In this document: one piece after another, positions 32,229 through 42,587 of the stretch
Numbering within the stretch: position 1 is the first letter of the stretch
How the letters are laid out: each line of letters begins with the position of its first letter
DNA from: DATAGF01 sp963813355
GTDB taxonomy: Bacteria; Actinomycetota; Thermoleophilia; Miltoncostaeales; Miltoncostaeaceae
Assembly (NCBI GenBank): GCA_963813355.1
Contig: CAWEYS010000022.1
Coordinates: forward strand, 1-64,000
Length of the DNA: 64,000 nt
Direction of reading: 5' to 3'
The notes under the pieces: model-generated
Told to the model about the DNA's origin: nothing
Databases searched by the model: none
Seen by the model: only the letters and a program-made list of their open reading frames with translations
Made by a program: the position numbers and the translations under genes

Positions 32229-33668
32229 GTGACCTCGGCCGGCATCCCGCTCGCCTTGTCCTACGACGACGTCCTGCTGGCGCCGCGCCGCAGCGGCATC
32301 CGGTCGCGCGCGGACGTTGACGTCTCGACCCGGCTCACGCGCGGGCTGCGGATGGCCGTGCCGGTCGTGTCGGCGAACATGGACACGGTCACCGAGTCGG
32401 AGATGGCGATCGCGATGGCGCGCCTGGGCGGCATCGGCATCGTCCACCGCTTCCTGTCGGTCGAGCAGCAGGTGTCCGAGGTGGCGCGCGTCAAGCGCGC
32501 CGAGGCGCTGGTCATCCCCGACCCCCACACGATCGAGTCGCGCGCGCGCCTGGCCGACGCGCTCGAGCGCATGGAGCGCCACGGCGTGAGCGGGCTGGTC
32601 GTGGTCGACGCCGAGGACCGCCTCGCCGGCATGCTCACGCGGCGCGACGTGCTGCTGCAGACCGATCCCCTGACCCCCGTGGCGGAGCTGATGACGCCCC
32701 GGGCGCGGCTGGTCGTGGGCGGGCCCGGGACCACCTCGGACGAGGCCGCGCGCCTGCTGCGCGACGCCCGCGTCGAGAAGCTCCCCCTGGTCGCCGAGGA
32801 CGACCGGCTGGTCGGCCTGATCACCCTGCGCGACCTGCTGCAGCGCACCGAGCGCCCCGAGGCCACGAAGGACGAGCGCGGGCGCCTGGCCGTCGGCGCG
32901 GCGATCGGGGTGCGCGGCGACGTGGTGGAGCGGGCCCAGGCCCTGCAGGAGGCCGGCGCCGACGTCCTCGTGCTCGACATCGCCCACGGGCACTCCGAGC
33001 GGGCGATCGACGCGCTCGGCCGGGTGCGGGAGGCCGTGGGCGGCCGGACGGAGATCGTCGCCGGGAACGTGGCCACGGCCGAGGGCGCCCGCGACCTGGT
33101 CGCGGCGGGCGCCGACGGCGTCAAGGTCGGCGTCGGGCCGGGCTCGGTGTGCACCACCCGGGTCGTCGCCGGCGTGGGGGTGCCCCAGCTCACCGCCGTG
33201 ATGGAGTGCGCCGAGGCCTGCGCCCCCGAGGGCGTCCCGGTCATCGCCGACGGCGGCATCCGCGCCGGCGGCGACGTCGCGAAGGCGATCGCCGCGGGCG
33301 CCGAGAGCGTGATGGTCGGCAACCTGCTGGCCGGGACCCCCGAGAGCCCCGGCGACGTCGTCCGCCGCAACGGGACGCGGGTCAAGGTGTTCCGCGGCAT
33401 GGCCTCCGGGCCCGCCGCGGCCGCCCGGCGCGCCGCCGAGGGCGAGGACGGCACCGAGTTCATCCCGGTGGTGCCCGAGGGGGTCGAGGCCGTCGTGCCG
33501 CTGCGCGACGCGACCCCGGTCGTCCTGCACGGGCTGGTCGGGGGCCTGCGGTCGGGGATGAGCTACTCCGACGCGCACACGATCCCGGAGTTCCACGGCA
33601 AGGCGCGCTTCGTGCGGATCACGCCCGGGGGCCTGCGCGAGAGCTACCCGCACGACGTGACCTACTAG
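32229..33668 (+). CDS. guaB: IMP dehydrogenase
   Basis: A 479-residue enzyme converting IMP to XMP, the first committed step of GMP synthesis. ALSYDDVLLAPRRSGI is the family start, followed by VSANMDTVTESEMAIAMARL. Two CBS domains lie at about 95-210 (LVIPDPHTIESRARLADALE, LPLVAEDDRLVGLITLRDL). The catalytic loop GPGSVCTTRVVAGVGVPQL has Cys near residue 307. IADGGIRAGGDVAKAIAAGA and the flap with MASGPAAAARR complete it. GTG 32229 fits the leaderless box. Full length. Confidence 0.97.
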   Translation: MTSAGIPLALSYDDVLLAPRRSGIRSRADVDVSTRLTRGLRMAVPVVSANMDTVTESEMAIAMARLGGIGIVHRFLSVEQQVSEVARVKRAEALVIPDPHTIESRARLADALERMERHGVSGLVVVDAEDRLAGMLTRRDVLLQTDPLTPVAELMTPRARLVVGGPGTTSDEAARLLRDARVEKLPLVAEDDRLVGLITLRDLLQRTERPEATKDERGRLAVGAAIGVRGDVVERAQALQEAGADVLVLDIAHGHSERAIDALGRVREAVGGRTEIVAGNVATAEGARDLVAAGADGVKVGVGPGSVCTTRVVAGVGVPQLTAVMECAEACAPEGVPVIADGGIRAGGDVAKAIAAGAESVMVGNLLAGTPESPGDVVRRNGTRVKVFRGMASGPAAAARRAAEGEDGTEFIPVVPEGVEAVVPLRDATPVVLHGLVGGLRSGMSYSDAHTIPEFHGKARFVRITPGGLRESYPHDVTY

Positions 33669-33689
33669 TCAGCTACGAGGAGACGAGTC

Positions 33690-35672
33690 GTGGCCACGAC
33701 GCTCGCGTCGCCCGAGCTCAGCATCACCACCGTCCGCACGCTCGCCATGGACGCGGTCCAGAAGGCGAACAGCGGCCATCCCGGCGCCCCGATGGGGCTC
33801 GCGCCGGTCGGCTGGACGCTGTTCACCAAGCACCTCCGCCACGACCCCTCCGACCCGGCCTGGCCGGACCGCGACCGCTTCGTGCTGTCGGCCGGGCACG
33901 CGTCGATGCTGCTCTACGCGCTTCTGCACCTGACCGGCTACGACCTGTCGATGGACGAGCTCAAGCGCTTCCGCCAGCTCGGCTCCGAGACCCCCGGCCA
34001 CCCCGAGCGAGGCGACACCCCGGGGGTCGAGATCACCACCGGGCCGCTCGGCCAGGGGTTCGCCAACGCCGTGGGCTTCGCCCTCGCGGAGCGGATGCTG
34101 GCCGCCCGCTTCAACCGCCCCGACGGCGAGATCGTCGGGCACCGGACGTGGTTCATCTGCTCCGACGGCGACATGATGGAGGGCATCTCCCACGAGGCCG
34201 CCTCGATCGCCGGGTTCCTCGGGCTCGAGCACCTCATCGGGATCTACGACGACAACCACATCAGCCTCGACGGGCCGACGAGCCTCTCGTTCGGGGACGA
34301 CACCGCGACGCGCTTCGAGGCCTACGGCTGGCGCGTCCTGCGCGTGGAGGACGGGAACGACCTCGAGGCGATCGACGCGGCGCTGACCGAGGCCGCCCAG
34401 CCGGACGGCCGGCCCACGCTGATCGCCACCCGCACGCACATCGGCTACGGCTCCCCCAACAAGCAGGACACCTCGAAGGCGCACGGCTCTCCGCTCGGGG
34501 CCGAGGAGGTGGCCGCCACCAAGCGCGTCTACGGCTGGCCCGAGGACGCCCAGTTCCTCGTGCCCGACGAGGTCGCCGCCTGGCGCGACGAGATGATCGC
34601 GCGCGGCCAGGGGATGAGCGCGCAGTGGCGCGAGCGCTTCGACGCCTACGCGGCGGCCCACGCCGAGGAGGCCGCCGAGTTCGCGCGCGTCATGGAGGGC
34701 CGCCTGCCCGCGGGCTGGGAGTCGGCCATCCCGGAGTTCCCCGTCGGCGAGTCGATCGCGACGCGGGCCTCGGCCGGGAAGGTCATGAACGCCCTCGCGT
34801 CCGCCGTGCCCGAGCTCATCCAGGGCGCGGCCGACCTGTCGACGTCCACCAGCACGAACCTGGTGGACCTGGGGATCGTCGAGCGCGGCGACTACTCCGG
34901 CCGCAACATCTACTACGGCGTGCGCGAGCACGCGATGGGCGCCATCACCAACGGCCTCGCGGCCCACGGCGGCTGGAGGCCCACGAGCGCGACGTTCTTC
35001 ACCTTCTCCGACTACATGAAGAACCCCATCCGCCTCGCCGCCCTGATGGAGCTGCCGTCGATCTTCGTCTTCACGCACGACTCGGTGGGGCTCGGGGAGG
35101 ACGGGCCGACCCACCAGCCGATCGAGCACCTGGCCGGCCTGCGGGCGATCCCCCGCCTCGTCACGATCCGGCCCGCCGACGCCAACGAGGCGGCGGGGGC
35201 CTGGCGCGTGGCGCTCTCGCGGCGCGACGGGCCGACGGCGCTCATCCTCTCGCGCCAGGGCCTCCACACCCTCCCCGGGCCCATCCCGGTGGAGCGGGGC
35301 GCCTATGTGCTGGAGGACGGCGACGACTGCATCCTCATCGCCACCGGCTCCGAGGTCGGCGTCGCCCGGGAGGCGCGCGGGGTGCTGGCGGGCGACGGGA
35401 TCTCCGCCCGCGTGGTGAGCATGCCCTCCTTCGAGCTCTTCCGCGCCCAGGAGCGCAGCTACCGCGACGAGGTGCTGCCGCCGTCGCTGACGGCGCGGGT
35501 CGCCGTGGAGGCGGCGAGCCCCTTCGGCTGGTCGGAGTGGGTCGGCCTCACCGGGGCGGTGGTCGCGATCGACCGGTTCGGGGCGTCGGCGCCGGGGCCG
35601 GACGCGCTGGCGGCGCTCGGGATCACCTCACGGGCGGTCGCCGAGGCCGCGAAGGCGCAGGTGGGCCGATGA
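33690..35672 (+). CDS. tkt: Transketolase
   Basis: A 660-residue thiamine-diphosphate enzyme of the pentose phosphate pathway: LDAVQKANSGHPGAPMGLAP-type start (AMDAVQKANSGHPGAPMGLA), the TPP site CSDGDMMEGISHEAASIAGF, VREHAMGAITNGLAAHGGWR, FTHDSVGLGEDGPTHQPIEH, and the C-terminal domain with LIATGSEVGVA. GTG 33690 follows a GAGGAGACGAG site. The stop overlaps a 33-codon ORF that in turn overlaps zwf, so tkt-zwf-opcA-pgl form one coupled unit. No transaldolase is present in the unit, unlike in many actinobacteria. Confidence 0.97.
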   Translation: MATTLASPELSITTVRTLAMDAVQKANSGHPGAPMGLAPVGWTLFTKHLRHDPSDPAWPDRDRFVLSAGHASMLLYALLHLTGYDLSMDELKRFRQLGSETPGHPERGDTPGVEITTGPLGQGFANAVGFALAERMLAARFNRPDGEIVGHRTWFICSDGDMMEGISHEAASIAGFLGLEHLIGIYDDNHISLDGPTSLSFGDDTATRFEAYGWRVLRVEDGNDLEAIDAALTEAAQPDGRPTLIATRTHIGYGSPNKQDTSKAHGSPLGAEEVAATKRVYGWPEDAQFLVPDEVAAWRDEMIARGQGMSAQWRERFDAYAAAHAEEAAEFARVMEGRLPAGWESAIPEFPVGESIATRASAGKVMNALASAVPELIQGAADLSTSTSTNLVDLGIVERGDYSGRNIYYGVREHAMGAITNGLAAHGGWRPTSATFFTFSDYMKNPIRLAALMELPSIFVFTHDSVGLGEDGPTHQPIEHLAGLRAIPRLVTIRPADANEAAGAWRVALSRRDGPTALILSRQGLHTLPGPIPVERGAYVLEDGDDCILIATGSEVGVAREARGVLAGDGISARVVSMPSFELFRAQERSYRDEVLPPSLTARVAVEAASPFGWSEWVGLTGAVVAIDRFGASAPGPDALAALGITSRAVAEAAKAQVGR

Positions 35673-35770
35673 CCGGGGCCAACGGGCCCCTCGGGCTCGG
35701 CCGCTCTCGCGGCGACCGGCCCTCGGCGGGCGATCTCAGCCTCGACCTGACGGTTCGGGTGATGCCATGA
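35669..35770 (+). CDS. 33-residue ORF bridging tkt and zwf
   Basis: ATG 35669 overlaps the tkt stop (ATGA) and its own stop TGA overlaps the zwf start (ATGA). It encodes MTGANGPLGLGRSRGD and a tail SLDLTVRVMP, with no known motif. Double four-base coupling suggests that ribosomes pass through it to reach zwf. It may be a coupling device, a true microprotein, or the leftover of a gene once between tkt and zwf. Confidence 0.4.
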   Translation: MTGANGPLGLGRSRGDRPSAGDLSLDLTVRVMP

Positions 35771-37314
35771 GCGCGGTGGAGATCGGCTCCGCGCCGGCCC
35801 TCGAGCAGGACGTCCGGCTCGTCAGGACGCCCTCGCCCGCGGCGATCGTGATCTTCGGCGCCACCGGCGACCTGACCCGGCGCAAGCTGGTTCCCGCCCT
35901 CTACAGCCTCGCCACGCAGCAGCTCCTGGCGCCCGAGACGGCGATCGTCGGCGTGGCCCGCTCGGACCTGCCCGACGACGAGTTCCGGGGCCGCATGCGA
36001 ACGGCCGTCGAGGATCACGGCCGGGTGCCGATCGACGAGGACATCTGGGAGGGCTTCGCGCGCCGGCTGAGCTACGTCTCGGCGCCCTTCGACCAGGTCG
36101 ACGGGTACGAGCGCCTGCGGGCGCACCTGGAGACCCTCGACGCCGAGCTCGGCACGCGCGGCAACCGGCTCTTCTACCTGGCGACCGCCCCCGAGTTCTT
36201 CCCGGTCATCGCCGAGCACCTGGGCGGGGCCGGCCTGGCCGACGAGCCCGACGACGCCGAGCGGTTCGCGCGCCTGGTCGTGGAGAAGCCGTTCGGCGCG
36301 GACCTGGCCTCGGCCCAGGAGCTGAACGCGCGCCTGAACCTCGTCTTCCGCGAGCGGCAGGTCTACCGCATCGACCACTACCTGGGGAAGGAGACGGTCC
36401 AGAACCTGCTGGTGCTGCGGTTCGGGAACGCCATCTTCGAGCCGGTCTGGAACCGGCGCTACATCGACCAGGTGCAGATCACCGTGGCCGAGGACCTCGG
36501 GGTGGGGACCCGCGGCGGCTACTACGACAAGTCGGGCGCGCTGCGCGACATCGTCCAGAACCACATGATGCAGGTGCTGTCGATCGTGGCCATGGAGCCG
36601 CCGGCCCGCTTCGAGAGCCGCGAGGTGCGCGACGAGAAGGTGAAGGTGCTGCGCGCCATCCCGGCCTTCGACGCGGAGTCGGTCCGCCGCGACGCTGTGC
36701 GGGCCCAGTACGGGCCCGGGTGGATCGCCGGCGAGCAGGTGCCGGGGTACCGCCAGGAGGAGGGGGTCGACCCCGACTCCACCACCGAGACCTACGTGGC
36801 GATGCGCGTCGAGGTGGACAACTGGCGCTGGGCCGGGACGCCCTTCTACCTGCGCACCGGCAAGCGCCTGCCGCGGCGCGCCACCGAGGTGGCGATCCAC
36901 TTCAAGCCCGCGCCGCACCTGCCCTTCGCCTCGACGGCGGTGGAGACCCTGGAGCCCAACCTGCTGCTCCTGCGGATCCAGCCCGACGAGGGCGCCTCCA
37001 TGCGCTTCCTGGCGAAGGTGCCCGGGCCCCAGATCGACCTGCGCGTGGTGAGCATGGACTTCGCCTACGGCAGCGCGTTCCTGCGCTCCTCCCCGGAGGC
37101 CTACGAGCGGCTGCTGCTGGACGCGCTGCTGGGCGACTCCACCCTGTTCACCCGCTGGGACGAGGTGGAGCGGGCCTGGGAGATCCTCGATCCGCTCATC
37201 CAGCACTGGGAGACGGACGCTGCCGACCTGCACGAGTATCCCGCCGGGACGTGGGGCCCGGAGGCCGCCGACCGCATGCTGGAGCGCGACGGCCGCGAGT
37301 GGCGGCGCCTGTGA
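35767..37314 (+). CDS. zwf: Glucose-6-phosphate 1-dehydrogenase
   Basis: A 515-residue enzyme, first step of the oxidative pentose phosphate pathway (NADP reduction). IVIFGATGDLTRRKLVPAL is the coenzyme site. RIDHYLGKETVQNLLVLRF, near residue 201, carries the substrate Lys and catalytic His-Asp. TPFYLRTGKRLPRR and a normal C-terminus follow. ATG 35767. Its stop overlaps the GTG of opcA. Full length and well conserved. Confidence 0.97.
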   Translation: MSAVEIGSAPALEQDVRLVRTPSPAAIVIFGATGDLTRRKLVPALYSLATQQLLAPETAIVGVARSDLPDDEFRGRMRTAVEDHGRVPIDEDIWEGFARRLSYVSAPFDQVDGYERLRAHLETLDAELGTRGNRLFYLATAPEFFPVIAEHLGGAGLADEPDDAERFARLVVEKPFGADLASAQELNARLNLVFRERQVYRIDHYLGKETVQNLLVLRFGNAIFEPVWNRRYIDQVQITVAEDLGVGTRGGYYDKSGALRDIVQNHMMQVLSIVAMEPPARFESREVRDEKVKVLRAIPAFDAESVRRDAVRAQYGPGWIAGEQVPGYRQEEGVDPDSTTETYVAMRVEVDNWRWAGTPFYLRTGKRLPRRATEVAIHFKPAPHLPFASTAVETLEPNLLLLRIQPDEGASMRFLAKVPGPQIDLRVVSMDFAYGSAFLRSSPEAYERLLLDALLGDSTLFTRWDEVERAWEILDPLIQHWETDAADLHEYPAGTWGPEAADRMLERDGREWRRL

Positions 37315-38312
37315 GCGGGCCGGGCGGCTGGGATGGGCTGGGCGTGAGCATCGCCGAGGTCGCCGAGCGCCTCGCCGAGCAGCGGCGCCCGCCCGGGGGC
37401 GGCGCCCCCTACATGCTCTCGGGGGTGCTGAACCTCGTCGCCTACGCGCCGAGCGCCGAGGAGCTCGGGCCCATGCAGGGGGTGATCGAGCGGCTCGCCG
37501 ATCACCAGGCCTCGCGCACCATCCTGATCGCCGAGGCGGGCGAGGGGAGCGGCATGGACGCGACCGTCAGCACCAGCTGCCGGCTCGCGGGCGACTCCAC
37601 GACGATGGCGCTCGAGCTCGTGGTGCTGACGGTCCACCGCGAGACGAGGGCGGGCACGGCCAGCGCCTGCACGCCGCTCCTGCGCTCGGAGCTGCCCACG
37701 TTCCTGTGGTGGCCCCTCCCGCCCGACACGGCGGCGGGAGGCGGGCTGGCCGGCCTGCTGTCCGTCGCCGACCGCGTCGTCACCGAGGCCGGGCGGGGCG
37801 ATGACGCGGCCGCCGCGGTGCGCGCGCTGGCCGAGTGGATCCCCGGCGAGGACGGGCCCGCCATCACCGACCTCGCCTGGGCCGCGATCACCTCGTGGCG
37901 CCAGCTCCTCGTGCAGGTGCTCGACCCGGAGTCGCTGGAGGCGCTGCGCCCGCGCGCCGACACGGCCATCGTCCACGCCGGCGCCGAGCCGGACGCCGGC
38001 GCCCTCCTGCTGGCCGGCTGGCTGCGCGACTTCCTCGGCGCGGCCGGGGGCGTCCGGCTCCGCCCCGGCGAGGGGGCCGGGAACGGGGTGCTGGCCGTCG
38101 AGGTGGCCGGGCCGACGGGCCGGCGGCTGCGGGTCGAGCGGCTGGCGGGGCGCGAGGCGGCCACGGTCACGGTGACCGAGGCCGACGGGACGGACCACGA
38201 CCGCACGCTCCCCCTCCCCGACCCCGACCGGGCGCGCCTGCTGGCCGGCGAGCTCGAGATCCAGCGCCGCGACCGCGCCTTCGAGCGGGCGCTCGCGAGG
38301 GCGCCGGTATGA
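37311..38312 (+). CDS. opcA: Glucose-6-phosphate dehydrogenase assembly protein OpcA
   Basis: A 333-residue OpcA-family protein that activates or helps assemble Zwf in actinobacteria and cyanobacteria. Typical segments are LNLVAYAPSAEELG, RTILIAEAGEGSGMDATVST, LLRSELPTFLWWPLPP, LAWAAITSWRQLLVQVLDPE and GAEPDAGALLLAGWLRD. GTG 37311 overlaps the zwf stop. Its stop overlaps the pgl ATG. Its position directly behind zwf is diagnostic. Confidence 0.95.
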   Translation: MSGPGGWDGLGVSIAEVAERLAEQRRPPGGGAPYMLSGVLNLVAYAPSAEELGPMQGVIERLADHQASRTILIAEAGEGSGMDATVSTSCRLAGDSTTMALELVVLTVHRETRAGTASACTPLLRSELPTFLWWPLPPDTAAGGGLAGLLSVADRVVTEAGRGDDAAAAVRALAEWIPGEDGPAITDLAWAAITSWRQLLVQVLDPESLEALRPRADTAIVHAGAEPDAGALLLAGWLRDFLGAAGGVRLRPGEGAGNGVLAVEVAGPTGRRLRVERLAGREAATVTVTEADGTDHDRTLPLPDPDRARLLAGELEIQRRDRAFERALARAPV

Positions 38313-39016
38313 GCGATCCACAGGTCGTCGTGGTGCCGGACATGGCCGCCCTCGCCGACGAGGCCGCCGCGCGCGTCGAGCGCGTGCTGCTCGAGACGCC
38401 GGTGGGCGAGACCGCGTCGGTCGCGCTGTCCGGGGGCTCCACGCCGCGGGCCGCCTACCAGCACCTGGCGGCGCGCTGCCCCCCGTGGGCGCGGGTCGGC
38501 TTCTTCTTCGGCGACGAGCGGATCGTGCCCCCGGACGCCCAGGGGTCCAACTACCTCATGGCCCGCGAGTCGCTCCTCGACCGGATCCCCCTCGCCGACG
38601 GCCAGGTCCACCGCATCCTCGGCGAGCTGCCGCCCGCCGACGCGGCCGCGCGGGCCGAGGACGACCTGCGGGCGTCGGTCGCGGGCGACCCGTTCCCCGA
38701 GCTCGACCTGATCCTGCTCGGCATGGGCCCGGACGGCCACACCGCCTCGCTCTTCCCCGGGGCCCCGGAGCTCGAGGAGACCGAGCGCCTGATGGTGCCG
38801 GTCCACCGCCCGCAGATGCCCCAGCCCTGGCGCGTGTCCATGACCCTGCCGGTCCTCAACGCCGCCAAGCGGGTGCTCGTCATCGTGGGCGGCGCGGAGA
38901 AGGCGGCGATGGTGCCGAGGGCGATCGCGCGCGACCCCTCGATCCCGGCGGGCCGGCTCGATCCCGCGGGCCTGTTCACCTGGATCCTCACCCAGGACGC
39001 CGCAGCGCAGTTGTAG
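38309..39016 (+). CDS. pgl: 6-phosphogluconolactonase
   Basis: A 235-residue DevB/SOL-type lactonase hydrolysing 6-phosphogluconolactone: ALSGGSTPRAAYQHLA (phosphate loop), FFFGDERIVPPDAQGSNYLM, LILLGMGPDGHTASLFPG with the catalytic His, and PWRVSMTLPVLNAAKRVLVI. ATG 38309 overlaps the opcA stop. It is the last gene of the tkt-zwf-opcA-pgl unit; 6-phosphogluconate dehydrogenase is not in the window. Confidence 0.95.
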   Translation: MSDPQVVVVPDMAALADEAAARVERVLLETPVGETASVALSGGSTPRAAYQHLAARCPPWARVGFFFGDERIVPPDAQGSNYLMARESLLDRIPLADGQVHRILGELPPADAAARAEDDLRASVAGDPFPELDLILLGMGPDGHTASLFPGAPELEETERLMVPVHRPQMPQPWRVSMTLPVLNAAKRVLVIVGGAEKAAMVPRAIARDPSIPAGRLDPAGLFTWILTQDAAAQL

Positions 39017-39044
39017 GAGACTTGACGGGCTCCTGGGAGGCGCC

Positions 39045-39847
39045 ATGCCGACCGTCTCGGCGGGCTCGGTCAAGCTCTACTACGAGGTGCGGGGGACGGG
39101 CCCCCCGGTCCTGCTGATCATGGGGGCGACCGGCGACGCGGGCCACCTCGCGCCCGTGGCCGAGGCTCTGGCCGACGAGTTCACCGCCGTCACCTACGAC
39201 CGGCGCGGCAACTCGCGGAGCCCGCCGCCGGCCGGATGGAGCGCGACCTCGGTCGACGAGCAGGCGGACGACGCCGCGGCCCTGCTCGGGGCGCTCGGGC
39301 TGGCGCCTGCGGCGGTCTTCGGCACGAGCATCGGCGGCGTGTGCGCGCTCGGCCTCACCCTCCGCCACCCCGAGGCAGTGCGCGGCGCGATCCTCCACGA
39401 GCCGTCGCTGTACTCGGTGCTCCGGCACCCCGAGGAGACCCTGTCGGAGATCGCGGCGCTGGTGCAGGAGGGCCTGGCGGCGGGCGGCGAGGCCGGGGCC
39501 ATGGAGGCGTTCTGGCGCCACGTCGGGGGCGACGCGGGCTGGGACGGCCTCGCGCCGGACGTGCGCGAGCGGATGATCGCCAACGCCGGGACCTTCTTCG
39601 GGATGGAGCGGGCGCCGTTCGCCGCCTGGCGCCCCGGCGATGCCGCCCTGCGGGCGGTCGCGGTGCCGGTCCAATTGCTCGTCGGCGAGGAGAGCCTGCC
39701 GTTCTTCGCCGAGATCGTCGCCTGGCTGGTCGGCCCCCTGGGGGCCGAGGTGGGGACCGCCGCGGGCACCCACACGCCCTACGTCGACCGCCCCGGCGAG
39801 CTGGCGCGGACGATCCGCCCCTTCCTCAGGCGGGTCTCCTCGGGCGC

Positions 39848-39851
<4 letters not shown>
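39045..39851 (+). CDS. Alpha/beta-hydrolase
   Basis: A 268-residue alpha/beta-hydrolase fold protein: LYYEVRGTGPPVLLIMGATG (oxyanion region), TYDRRGNSRSPPPAG, nucleophile elbow VFGTSIGGVCALGL with Ser near residue 98 (GTSIGG), late acid (LVGEESLPFF) and His (AGTHTPYVDRP). Substrate unknown. ATG 39045 follows GGGAGG. Its stop overlaps the stop of the convergent diguanylate cyclase gene by four bases. Confidence 0.87.
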
Positions 39852-41107
<1,256 letters not shown>

Positions 41108-41171
41108 CTCTCCTCACACTCGGCATCCGGGGGCCCGACCTTGAGCCCCGTGCGCGATCCGCTGTCGGTCG

Positions 41172-41765
41172 TCACGCCGGCGGCGCCGCGACGCGCTCGA
41201 CCAGCAGGCGCGCCTCCGGGTCGTTCCCGAGGCGGGCGACCATCGCGACCCTCACCCTCACCGCCGTGGCGCCCGGGTCGCCGCGGCGGACGAGATCGCG
41301 CAGCGCGGCGGCCGGCGTCGCGCGCGCCCCGTCGTCGGCCGTCGTGGCCACCGCCACGTCGAGCAGCAGGAGCAGCCCGTCGTCGGGCGGCCGGGGCCGC
41401 GGGAACTCGCGGACCACGGGTGGCAGGCCGGACAGGGCCGCGGCGAGCTCGGCGAAGCCGGCGTGGGCGACCAGGCGCGCGATCGGCTCGTGCCCGGCCC
41501 GCCGCAGGGCCCGCCCGCCCTCCAGCGACGGCAGCCCGGGCCCGAGGGCCGCCCCGACGTCGTGGAGCCAGGCCGCCGCCAGGAGCCGGGCGCGGCCGGC
41601 GCGGTCGAGCCGGCGCGCCCGCGCGAGGCGGGCGGCCTGCTGGGCCACGCCGCGCGTGCGGGCGTAGCCGTCGGAGGGCAGCAGCCCGGCGGCCACGTCG
41701 TGGGCGGCCGCCGGCTCGCCGGCACGGCGCCACAGGGCCGGCGTCGGCTCGGCGCCCTCCCTCAG
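41172..41765 (-). CDS. HD-domain protein, probable CTG start
   Basis: An HD-superfamily phosphohydrolase-like protein: RTRGVAQQAARLARARRLDR, then LLAAAWLHDVGAALGPGLPS with the metal HD pair, RRAGHEPIARLVAHAGFAEL and LLLLDVAVATTADDGARATP. The frame aligns with the family from before residue 30, but the first ATG/GTG/TTG is GTG 41696, which is too late. A CTG at 41765 overlaps the TGA stop of the ABC gene (CTGA) and gives 197 residues. Function is probably nucleotide or c-di-nucleotide hydrolysis, but the family is broad. Confidence 0.68.
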   Translation of the reverse strand: MREGAEPTPALWRRAGEPAAAHDVAAGLLPSDGYARTRGVAQQAARLARARRLDRAGRARLLAAAWLHDVGAALGPGLPSLEGGRALRRAGHEPIARLVAHAGFAELAAALSGLPPVVREFPRPRPPDDGLLLLLDVAVATTADDGARATPAAALRDLVRRGDPGATAVRVRVAMVARLGNDPEARLLVERVAAPPA

Positions 41766-42550
41766 GGGCCGCCCCGCTCGATCACGGCGAGGAGCCGGCC
41801 GCCGGCCCGGGCCAGGCGCACGGGCGCGTCGAAGCAGCGTGAGAGCGGCCCCTCGCGGAGCACCCGGCCGGCCGATCCGGAGGCGACGACGGCCCCCCGG
41901 CGCAGCAGCAGGCCGTGGGTCGTCGATCCGGCCAGCTCCTCGAGGTGGTGGCCCACCTGCACGACCGCCAGGTCGGGGTGCGAGGCGGCGAGCGCGTCGA
42001 GCCGGTCCAGGAACGCCTCGCGGCCCGGCAGGTCCAGCCCGGCCGTCGGCTCGTCGAGCAGCAGCAGGCGCGGGCGCGGCATCAGCGCGCGCGCCAGCAG
42101 CACCCGCTGCTGCTCTCCGCGCGACAGGGTCGCGACCCGGCGCCCGGCCAGGGGGCCGCAGCCCATCAGGTCGAGGAGGGCCTCGGCCCGCGGCCGCGCC
42201 GCCTCGCGGCCGTCGGCGAGCGGGACGATCGAGGCCGCGGCGCCGGTCATGACGGCCTCGAGGGCGGTCATCCGGGGCCGGAAGGCGGCGGCGACGCGGG
42301 CGTCGACCGCCCCGATCCCCGCGCGCAACGCCCGCACGTCGGTGGCGCCGAGGGCCTTCCCCAGCACCCGGGCCGTCCCCTCGCTCGGGAACACGGTGGC
42401 GCCGGCGACCGAGAGCAGGGTCGTCTTCCCCGCCCCGTTCGGGCCCACCACCGCCCAGCGCTCCCCGGGGCGGACGCGCCAATCGACGCGATCGAGCAGC
42501 ACCGCCCGGCCGCCGCCCGGGCGCGCCCGCCAGACGCGGACGCCCTCCAT
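41762..42550 (-). CDS. ABC transporter ATP-binding protein
   Basis: A 262-residue ABC ATPase: Walker A VVGPNGAGKTTLLSVAGATV, Q-loop region, signature LSRGEQQRVLLARAL, Walker B LLLLDEPTAGLD, H-loop VVQVGHHLEELAGS. It resembles the ModF/YlmA-type single ATPases that act on molybdate or as orphan proteins. No permease gene is nearby. ATG 42550. The stop may couple to the HD gene through CTGA. Confidence 0.9.
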   Translation of the reverse strand: MEGVRVWRARPGGGRAVLLDRVDWRVRPGERWAVVGPNGAGKTTLLSVAGATVFPSEGTARVLGKALGATDVRALRAGIGAVDARVAAAFRPRMTALEAVMTGAAASIVPLADGREAARPRAEALLDLMGCGPLAGRRVATLSRGEQQRVLLARALMPRPRLLLLDEPTAGLDLPGREAFLDRLDALAASHPDLAVVQVGHHLEELAGSTTHGLLLRRGAVVASGSAGRVLREGPLSRCFDAPVRLARAGGRLLAVIERGGP

Positions 42551-42587
42551 GTCGACGGCGGGCGGCCCGCCGCCCGGCGGGGGGCCG

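Noticed and set aside
33149..35668. Long frame across guaB and tkt
   Set aside because: Out-of-frame shadow; only its last 34 codons (35669-35770) have independent support by coupling.
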